DNA of 64,000 bases, from contig NC_092810.1 of assembly GCF_040954645.1 (NCBI RefSeq), positions 11,704,377 to 11,768,376 on the forward strand, given 5' to 3'. Positions 55,915 through 64,000 of this stretch are shown here, in pieces. The notes beneath the pieces were generated by a model, which worked only from the letters and a program-made list of their open reading frames with translations, had not been told where the DNA came from and searched no databases. A program made the position numbers and the translations under genes. The stretch is from Diabrotica undecimpunctata (taxonomy: Eukaryota; Arthropoda; Insecta; Coleoptera; Chrysomelidae). Position 1 is the first letter of the stretch, and each line of letters starts with the position of its first letter.

Positions 55915-56872
55915 AAAGGTTAATTCAGACCAACAGTCATGGGAAGATTAGATCACAGTCAAATCACTGTGAAGTCAAGGGGCAACCCATTCACACACAC
56001 ACACAGTGTGGGCTACAGCCAGACTACTTCATCATTCAGGTTGATCAAGATGTAAAAATGTAAAAAAATTCACTTGTAATGTAAAACAATTTTTTAAATT
56101 GCCATTTTTCATCGCTAATCAAGTTAATATAGACTACTTATATTATACTAAATACGGTGCTGAATATAACGAAGCTGGAAGGCAATTGGAAACTATTTTC
56201 GTTTCTCTGCAATGGCCAAGGAACACCTTTTTGTTTTTCAACGATTTTTTTAGTTTACATTAAGTACTTAACTTCCAACAATAATTATTGTCTTACAAAA
56301 AACTAAACATGTCTGAACTTGTCGCGATATGAATTATTGTGAAATTTAGTGTGAATAATTGATACAATACGTTATATAAAGGATATAAATTGACAAAATT
56401 TGTTGTATGAGGGTCATTATATTTAAGGTTACACTGTATATACATAATATTTACTTCCATGTTTTTAATCTTCACTGAGAATCAGTATAATGGATGTGAT
56501 AAATTATAATCTTTCTTCACAAACGCACTCAAGTAATTTTTTTGACCAATCAGTATAATGGATGTGATAAATTATAATCTTTCTTCACAAACGCACTCAA
56601 GTAATTTTTTTAACCAAAGTGACTAAAATATGATACAATAACTGAAAATAGGTGGTTGACTGACTGTGTCCTTCTATCCACACCAATCCGGCAGTCCACT
56701 CAAGATCAAGTCACAGTCTTGATAACTGGCTGAGCTACTGGATGGGAAGTGATCTTCACTGTAACCACCCTTGAATGGGAATTACCTCATTGGAAAAACC
56801 ACAGAAGCAATCTTGACTGTACTGTCTCTGACTGTGACATGACTGTTAATCTGAATCAACTTTAAACCACTG
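55915..56872. mobile_element. Possible MITE with imperfect inverted ends
   Basis: The left end (aaaggttaattcagaccaac, from about 55915) pairs with the right end (agattaacagtc on the minus strand, to about 56872) over about 25 bases with a few mismatches. The interior has no coding region but includes a CA repeat and a 68-bp tandem duplication. Target duplications were not determined. Confidence 0.45.
56480..56615. repeat. 68-bp tandem duplication
   Basis: 56480-56547 and 56548-56615 are almost identical (aatcagtataatggatgtga ...), indicating a recent local duplication. Confidence 0.93.
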
Positions 56873-58408
56873 CAAATTTTGCATTTGCTCTTAATACCTA
56901 GCACTATTAGTCACTTATAGTAATCCTTTAACTCATTGGGTGTCAGATTTTAGTTATTATCTTTGATTTATGAGTGAATGAACTATTTGAATGTATATAT
57001 GGAACTCAATACTTTTTGAAGTTTATGCATTTTGGTTCAATTCAAAGGTATTGCTATTTATATCAACAACAATTCCTTTGAAGTCAATGTATTCTAGTTA
57101 AACTTTATCATTTTGAAATATTGGATACCATAGCAAAAATACTTACTGTAAGCTAGATTACCAATATCTAGCACAGATCATCATTTTAATACCAATTTGA
57201 CACAGGGCATTGTTTACATAATTATTCACTATCAGTAGCTCAGTGGTAATCATTAGGTACTTACTACTAATACATTTACTAATAATCAAAATAAAATCGA
57301 TTCTCAACATTGTACCAGCTCTCTGTACATTTCAATAAGTAATTTATTAATCAATAAAATAAGTTTATTTTTCATGTTCCGATTTCCACTTCAGAAATCA
57401 TTCTTAAAATTACATCCATATTGAAAATTCAGACGAATATATTATACATTTTAAGAGTAGATCAGTTAGTCATCTATCTATACTAATAACTAATACTAAA
57501 TACTAATATTAATACTAATAATATCCAGATAGATGACTAGATATTATCAATATTTTTGAGTTGTATTGCTGGGATGACTTAATTGGAAGATAGTTCATTC
57601 AATTATATGAAATCAACTTTAACTTAAGAATACCTGTCAGAAAAATCATAGCATATGATTTGTCTTTAAAAGGAAAACCACATGCAATGATGACAGTAAA
57701 ATTCTCATGTTAGTGATCCCATAGTAAATGATGAAAAAATCTCATGATACTATCCCGACCTGGTAAATATTTGGTCTTATGTTTAGTTTACTCTCAATAT
57801 TAATACCATATTCCAATTTTATATGTATGTTCTTTAAAAACATAAATGATGTATAATGAACAGTATCTCTCTAATGTGGTTTGTGAGGTAATATCAATTA
57901 TTAATACATAAATACACAAAATTTGAAAGAACAATTGCTCCCATTTTTCAGTCTCTTGTTAGATTCGATAGTAATATTGGTTGCCTATCTAACATCACAA
58001 CCAAATTCCCTTTCGAAAAAACCATTCAATGGAACTATTGTTAACAGTTGGGTAATAAGGAATTATAAAATGGATATTTCCAGCAGAAAATCAGTAATAA
58101 TATGTATCCTGCTATATCTTGAGATTCACCTCTCTTTCTCTCTTCAATCCTGACCCCCTGAGAGAGTCTAGTGGTCATTGTGATGTTTATTTTTCTGACA
58201 TTTATTGAGAAGCCCTTTTCCCTTCCTTCAAGCGATCTTCTCAGAATTGGGATTCATAATCTAGAAAAAAATATATACATATAAAGAGTTGGTAAACACA
58301 CATCAAACAGAAATCATGCAAAAGTACTAAGTAAGTAAGTTCGTGTAACCTTCTGGCTAAGGTCTAGTGTTAGGGTTTTCAGGTCGCAAAAGTACTTATA
58401 TAATAAAG
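56873..58408. other. AT-rich stretch with a 13-bp-arm hairpin
   Basis: No gene recognised. Arms 57467-57479 and 57527-57539 (tagtcatctatct and its complement) flank a loop made of ACTAAT-type repeats. Confidence 0.5.
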
Positions 58409-58815
58409 CATATCGCTCATCCGGAAGAAAAGTGACACAACTCAAAAAATGCATAATTCCAGTTATCACAGTTTTCACACGCCGCACTTTAATAATAACG
58501 AACACCGTCCCAGGGGACCGGTAACGCAGTCAACCTGTTAAAAAAAAAAGTGATCAACATTTTAAAAGAAAAGTGACATAAGTAAAAATTTTCATCTTTG
58601 TTTCTTTGTTAAATCAGATATCATATTTTTTTGGTTTTGCTTCTTACACAATTAGGAACATTCACTTATCCATATTCTTCGTTTTTGATTTGAAAATTTT
58701 AGCAACTACCATTTAAAACTGACAGTTAAATTAATATCTAAAAAATCTATTTTTGTCTCTCCTGAAAAATGCTGTTTTTTGACTTGTGACACTGTTCTTC
58801 CGGATGAGCGATATG
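58409..58815. mobile_element. MITE-like element with 32-bp inverted ends
   Basis: 58409-58440 and 58784-58815 are inverted copies with two mismatches (catatcgctcatccggaaga at each end). No coding content. Flanking duplications are unclear, so the true ends may lie a few bases outside. Confidence 0.7.
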
Positions 58816-60045
58816 AACTTTTTTGCACTTAATTTTGATAGACTTTATTTGGTTTATGTGAGATCAACCTCATAGACTTGGCATTATTATTAGGATTACC
58901 ATCAACAGATTTCTGTATAACTTTCAAGTTAACTGTATTAATTGCACTACGAACTTACTCAATTTCTTCTAAATCTAATCAAATGCTCTTTAATATAAAT
59001 TTCACAATTTAAGTCAGACAGCGGTATTGTTTGCGAAAGTTTGAAAAGGAAAGTCCATTTTACATAGAATTGGGTAATTTACTTAAAGAGAAAAGACATT
59101 GTGTAAATTGAATGAACACTGGCTCCAGTAGTATTTGGACTAAAGTACTTCTTTGGCTCTCAAATTTATCAGTTGCTAAATATATAGATGCATACTGTGC
59201 AATAGTTCTGGGTATTGTGCAAAATCATGTCTGTCCTTCATTAAAACAACTATTTTCAGAATATTCAGTGTAAAAATTACGTGTAACTCCACAACAAATC
59301 TGTATATCTCTCCTTGTTTTGGCACATAAAATTATGTATACATAGGAATAGAACATTTTCAAATAGAATAAAACGAGTTTGGTGGTATTTACTAAAGACA
59401 GTATTCCAAAAAATAGGTTTCTCTATTCTAAATTCTCTTAATGTTTTTTTCTTTTAATTGGCGTTAGGTATATCTTTTATCCATGTCAGAATACAATCTC
59501 CTACATATTTTGAATAAGTAGATTTATCAGTTATTAATTTTGTTTCTTGAAGTAAAGCTATGAATTTGTTTTTAATAGTAATTAATGAATTAGTGCTGAC
59601 ATTTACTTGCCCAATATATAAAGGAAATTGTAATATTTCACGAAAAAGAGTATAAATACCCATATAACCATCAATCAGAATGTTGTCAAACCTATTTGTT
59701 GTAGCACTGAGGAGCTTTTAGTAAAAAGCATCTGAAAAATCAATTCACATCTAACAAAGAAGCCATAGACATAGAACTAAGTGAAATATCCTCGACATTT
59801 TCAATAGATTCCAATTTTTTTCCCTAAAACTATGTCACTTTTAAAGCAGTTACCTAGTGAAGTGATTCATATGGAGATCATATCCTTGAATGTATTCTTT
59901 CTTTCTTCTTAATTCCTACAAGTAACAATAAACAAATAGTTTATATAATATTAAATTGTGCAAAGTAGATTTTTGTAGTTTTCAGTATTATATTTTTTAG
60001 GTTATTAATTCGTTTGAATAACATTTTCATAACCAATTGGACAAA
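58816..60045. other. Region upstream of the PWWP gene, unknown ORF remnant
   Basis: On the minus strand, 59840-59454 reads almost openly: ESIENVEDISLSSMSMASLL, then ATTNRFDNILIDGYMGIYTL, then KYVGDCILTWIKDIPNAN. It looks like coding sequence of a helical host protein, with stops between the parts, and may be a pseudogene. I could not identify it. The rest is AT-rich. Confidence 0.35.
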
Positions 60046-60209
60046 ATGGACGAGGACCATCACACTACCTATAAAGACGGAGATATCGTCTGGGTTAAGT
60101 TGAATGGTAAATGGTGGCCAGGTCAAGTTAAAGATCTGAATAGTATTCCTTTAGACGAAATCAAGAAACCACCTTTAGTATTAGTTCAATTTTTTGAAGA
60201 AGATTCTTA
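60046..60209 (+). CDS. First coding exon of a PWWP-domain protein
   Basis: Starts at ATG in the context gacaaaATGGA and codes for MDEDHHTTYKDGDIVWVKLN, then GKWWPGQVKDLNSIPLDEI and KKPPLVLVQFFEEDS. DGDIVWVKLNGKWWPGQV is the opening of a PWWP domain (consensus GDLVWAKxxGxPWWPAxV), with the paired Trp and Pro in place. The second block (LVLVQFFEEDS) is the following strand. The exon ends in phase 2 at a strong donor, gtaagtatt, and no further exon is recognised up to 64 kb, so the gene continues outside. PWWP domains read methylated histone tails (H3K36me) and DNA, so the product is probably a chromatin protein. Gene identity unknown. Confidence 0.8.
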
Positions 60210-60529
60210 GTAAGTATTCTTAAAATTTGTCAACACTGTATAGTGTAGCTTTTCTAAATATTTTAAGTATATTTCGTTTCGATAAGTCGTTCAGTATACC
60301 ATAATAGATATTCTTAATATTTATCTAGTGACAGGATCAGAATGTTTATACAATAAATTGCCTGGTCAAATTATTAGGCCAAGCAAGGAAAAATTTACTA
60401 TATGAAGCTATTTTTCTCATGGTTATGAATATATTTGAAAAAAATGACTGTTTTATTCTTTTCTGTGAATATTAACTCTTAGGTAAATAAGCTGTACTAA
60501 AAAAGTTAACAAAAAAATTTTATTTATTC

Positions 60530-61735
60530 ATCATCACCCAGCCTCAAGTGTCCACTGCCGAACATAGGCCTCTTCCTCATGTTTCCAACCCCATCTATCT
60601 TGCGGCGCTCTCATCCAGTTTTTATTGAGTCTTCTTAAATCGTCAGTCCATCTTGTAGGTGGTCGACCGACGCTTCTCTTGTCTTCCCTTGGCCTCCATT
60701 CCAATAACCTCTTTGTCCATCGCCCATCTGTCATTCTGGCTATGTGTCCTGCCCATGTGTCCTGCCCATCTCCATTTTAGTCTGGCTATCTTCTCGATGA
60801 TGTCAGTCATTCCGGTTCTTCTCCTGATGTCTTCGTTGGTTATCCTGTCTCGCAGAGTTATTCCTAACATGGACCGCTCCATTCTTCTCTGCGTGACTCT
60901 CAGTTTGGTAGCTGCTGCTTTTGTTAAGGTAAGTGTTTCTGCTCCGTACGTCAAGACTGGGAGGGCGCACTGATCAAATACCTTTCTCTTTAGGCATCTG
61001 GGCAGCTCACTTTTAAAAGTTTCTCTCAGTTTTCCAAATGCTGCCCACCCAAGGCTGATTCTTCTCTTCAGTTCATGAGTCTGGTTATCCCTGCCAACAA
61101 TAATTTCATGTCCCAGGTATTTATATCTATCTACGAGTTCTATTTCTTTCCCACCAATACTGATGTTCTGGTTGGGTACCAAATTGGTCATGATTTTTGT
61201 TTTTGAGATATTTATATTTAAACCTACATTTTCTGTACCCACAACGAGTTCCTGTACCATCTCTCTTGCCATACCTAGATCTTCAGCTATTATAAGTATA
61301 TCATCGGCGAAACGTAAGTTGTTTAGATATTCTCCATCTATTTTTATTCCCTTTGTCATCCAATCCAAATTCTTAAAAGCATGTTCTAGCACCGTATTAA
61401 AAAGTTTAGGTGACATTGGCTCTCCTTGTCTAACCCCCGTTCTATTTTTATGCGATTACTGTTAGTATGTAATCTGACAGTGGTTGTTGCCTGCAGGTAT
61501 ATTTTGTATAATAATTTAGTATACCTATAATCTAGCCTGCATTCTTTAAGCGCCTGTAATATTTTGCTTAGCTCAACTGTGTCAAAGGCTTTGTGAAAAT
61601 CGATAAATATTAGAACTAGAGGTTTATTGTATTCCACTGCTTTCTCTATTAGGGTTTTTATACTTTGTAGATGGTCATTTGTTCCGTAACTTTTTCGGAA
61701 TCCTGCCTGTTCCCTTGGTTGATAAGTCTCTAATT
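60530..61735 (-). mobile_element. 5'-truncated RTE-type LINE in the PWWP gene's first intron
   Basis: Minus strand, from the RT fingers (EYNKPLVLIFIDFHKAFDTV, 61637 frame) through a broken GVRQGEPMSPKLFNTVLEHA to GEYLNNLRFADDILIIAEDL, then the thumb DRYKYLGHEIIV and the ORF2 end: KWRWAGHM, a shift, MTDGRWTKRLLEWRP and SVGRPPTRWTDDL. The 3' end is at about 60530 with a TGATGAATAAA-type tail. Truncated at about 61735, where a Tc1 relic begins. Confidence 0.9.
60643..61416 (-). pseudogene. RTE-type reverse transcriptase, C-terminal half
   Basis: The 257-codon frame starts at MSPKLFNTVLEHAF and contains the FADD catalytic box (residues about 36-39), the thumb, and the C-terminal LRVTQRRMERSMLGITLRD region. 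A shift near 60740-60760 moves the last 60 residues to the frame 60734-60534. The preceding RT part is in 61637-61386, with another shift near 61430. Apart from these two shifts it is well kept. Confidence 0.85.
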
Positions 61736-61744
61736 TTATTTATT

Positions 61745-62270
61745 AAAAAGTATAATTTTTACAAAGTAGGGATAAATTTAATATTTCATATGTCCGCCTT
61801 TGGCTGCTAAAAGAGCTTGAACATGTCGAGGCATGCTCTCAATACAGGCTTGAATAGTTTACTGGAGGTGAGGATTATGATTCCACTCATATATGAGCGT
61901 TTCAAGTAACCCCCTTTTATTAGTAGTGTTTTTTTTTTCGCAATCTCCCTTTTCAGTAGTTCCCACCCATTCTCAATAGCGTTCATATCAGGCGAGTTGC
62001 CTGGCCAGTCAATAACTTTAATTTTTTTTTTTGTTTTAAATAAGTTGAAATACTCTTAGCCTTGTGGCAAGGAGCACCATCGTGCATAAATATGGGCTCC
62101 TCTTCTCCAGGAAACCATTCCTGCAGCTGTGGCAAAAGTCTCGTCTCGAGTACTTTCCGGTACTGATCTTGTCTCATCGTGTTTTCCACCACCTAGAGAC
62201 GGCTTGTACCTTTGCCAGATACCACAGACCAGACCTTGAGTGACGGTGGGTGCTTAGCGGGTGATTAGTG
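61745..62270 (-). pseudogene. Tc1-like transposase C-terminal half
   Basis: Minus strand: VVENTMRQDQYRKVLETRLL, FMHDGAPCHKAKSISTYLKQ, then after shifts IENGWELLKREIAKK and YSSLYWEHASTCSSS-type sequence, whose better frame reads SMPRHVQALLAAKGG. The HDGAPCH block gives the second catalytic Asp and N-x-IENGW the Glu, as in Tc1 elements (about 34 residues apart). The N-terminal half is missing; at the right it abuts a foldback element at 62272. Confidence 0.82.
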
Positions 62271-62271
62271 G

Positions 62272-62646
62272 GTGAATATAGCCACAAATGTCAACCATGG
62301 AAAAATATTTCGGTTTGGTAGTGTTGACATGTTTTTATAATTTATTTATTAATTATTAGAAATTTTTTTGGCAATTGCCCTTTGGATAGATTAGCAGATA
62401 GATTTGGCAATCGTCAAACCACCAGTTGTTTTTAATTAATCTCGAAAGAGACAAATATTTACTCGTTATTGTTTTATATAAATTAAAAATTGTAGATTTC
62501 ATAAAATAATATAATCAAAATGTACTTTTTAAAAGCTTTCTGTCTTTATATTTGAAGCATACACGACATCTGGAATATAAAAACATCCTAACACTGCCAA
62601 ACCGAAATATTTTGTTCCATGGTTAACATTTGCGGCTATATTCAGC
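62272..62646. mobile_element. Foldback element with ~68-bp inverted ends
   Basis: 62272-62341 and 62578-62646 are inverted copies with few differences (gaatatagcc ... ccatgg ... aaatatttcggtttgg). The interior is AT-rich and non-coding. A MITE-like structure next to the Tc1 relic; target duplication not determined. Confidence 0.85.
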
Positions 62647-63477
62647 TTGTACTTTCGTTAAAGTTAACCGATATTTCTTAAAAACAGTAAAGCTGATTTT
62701 TCCAAAAATATGCTTCCGTTTTATTATTTGTGTAAAAATTTTTAGTGTACGCCTCGTATATTTAGACACAACAAAAGATATATTGCCGTTCCAACTCTGC
62801 AATATTTGTTAAGTAACTGCTATTCCACATCGGTACTAAAAGAAGCAGTCATAAAAATTGGCCTAATAATAAACACCGATAACTTCGCATATTATTGTTT
62901 TGTAGAGTCTCACCTTTGTATTTCCTGAGATATTTGAGTATTTGAAAAGGGGATTGAACCCAAAATAGCACATATTGGACGTGAAATTATGCGGTTTATC
63001 TTGGCGGCCGGAGTGGACGTAAAAGATTGCTGTGCTTATTGAGAGAAATTGTTGAGAAATGCTTTTTCATACTAATATCAATTAAGATAGAGAAATACAA
63101 AGGTAAAACTCTAAACAATAACACATCCAGTTATACGTCTACGTCTAACGTAGAGAATTGGACTCAGTTGTGAAACAAACAAAAAAACTAATGAAAATAT
63201 TTTACAATATTTCCAGAGGAAAATTGTGAATTGTGGAGAATTTGCGGAATAGTGAATGAACAGGACTTCGTCCTAGTCAGTAGCTGGTTTTCAAGCATCG
63301 GTATATGAAATCTCTTGTACTTGTCTGGATCTTCCGCTATCTTTGTTGATTGTGATAGTCTTGTCTGTGAGTTTCGTAATAAATTCTGTATATCTGGTTG
63401 ACTATTTTCCTCGACTTCTTAAAAAAAGTGCATTCAAATCGCCCTTAATAATATTTACTTCACCTTTCATTTTTATC
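62647..63477. other. Intronic stretch without recognised feature
   Basis: Small frames such as 62630-62812 have no recognisable content. A CAAATACTCAAATATC-like inverted segment is not strong enough to call. Confidence 0.35.
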
Positions 63478-63871
63478 TTAAGAGTGTAGGCGCAAAATTT
63501 CGGGTCAATGCTTTTTAAATGCATTATTTTAAATCCTGAGAAAACTAATAAATATTTTAAAAAAATTTAAACGCAGAATGAAAAAATATATTATTACCGA
63601 GGGCCGAAAGTCCCTTAGAATAAAATAAAGTTTCTTTTGAATAAGATATTTTAAATTTAAAATCACACTTAATTTTCTCTTCTTTTTCACCCCTGTAACT
63701 TACCAAAATAAACATTACAACAGTTTTCAGGGACTTTTGGCCCTCGATAATTATGTAATCTTTCATTCTGTGTTTAAATTTTCTAAAAATACTTATTAGT
63801 TTTCTCAGGATTCGAAAAAAATGAACGCATTTAAAAAGCATTGGCCGGAAATTTTGCGCCTACGCTCTTAA
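63478..63871. mobile_element. Foldback MITE flanked by TTAA
   Basis: The ends (gagtgtaggcgcaaaattt from 63482; its inverted partner ends at 63867) extend into inverted arms of more than 130 bp, covering also cctgagaaaactaataa and ccgagggccgaaagtccct. TTAA stands on both sides (63478-63481 and 63868-63871), as after insertion by a piggyBac-type enzyme. The open frame 63841-63557 is a chance reading across the arms. Confidence 0.82.
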
Positions 63872-64000
63872 GCATTATGTTTTTGATCTGTTCTTATAAA
63901 TTGCATTTGTAACATCCCATAATTCATAACTCTATAAGTTTACATTGATACAAATTAATTAGTTGTTTTACATTAGCCTTCAATGACTTTTTTATCACCA

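Overview
This 64 kb window looks like an insect nuclear genome, most plausibly a TE-rich beetle, though the order is inferred only from the overall look. It is AT-rich and has introns with GT..AG boundaries. It holds insect-type mobile elements: non-LTR elements (LINEs) with APE endonuclease, a Ty3/Gypsy LTR element, Penelope-like elements (PLEs), IS630/Tc1-type transposons, and hAT, piggyBac and Helitron remnants. No bacterial operon, rRNA or tRNA gene was recognised. Only two host genes can be supported.

Layout, 0-16.9 kb: LINE fragments (43-417; 903-3220, with a 528-codon open RT frame), a 6 kb AT-rich stretch with a decayed THAP-like exon (5538-5660) and a family of diverged repeats (6.06-7.47 kb), a badly decayed RNase H-bearing LINE (about 9.7-12.47 kb), a PLE scrap ending in a perfect hairpin next to (TA)n, a broken DD82E transposase gene (14.64-15.86 kb), and a 149-bp tandem repeat. 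17.26-23.06 kb: one complete Gypsy insertion on the minus strand, with LTRs identical by eye and a 4-bp target duplication, but with its RT core deleted and a 19 x 56-bp array in its 3' noncoding region. 24.3-31 kb: two PLEs, an intact 455-codon DD82E transposase (27955-29322), two perfect 28-bp palindromes and (TA)n tracts. 31.2-35.7 kb: a minus-strand RTE-type LINE with an apparent nested solo LTR, a foldback element, and an inverted 3' fragment of the same LINE. 36.4-38.7 kb: piggyBac and LINE scraps.

39.6-52.1 kb: a host gene with three coding exons (39594-39774, 40104-44489, 50940-52114) whose phases join into a 1913-residue, highly charged, probably nuclear protein. It has an N-terminal RGRRSS repeat and seven SPKK repeats of about 51 residues. 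Its 6.45 kb second intron is filled by nested elements, including a structurally complete transposon with perfect 37-bp inverted ends (44856-46711). 52.3-64 kb: a hAT-type MITE, R4-like LINE and Helitron scraps, several foldback elements, and the first coding exon (60046-60209) of a PWWP-domain gene that runs off the window, with an RTE and a Tc1 remnant in its first intron.

The points most worth following are the RT-deleted yet recently moved Gypsy element with its tandem array, the group of long-spaced DD81E/DD82E transposons, a hammerhead-like stem/GAAAC module that recurs at several PLE-type sites, and the SPKK-repeat protein.
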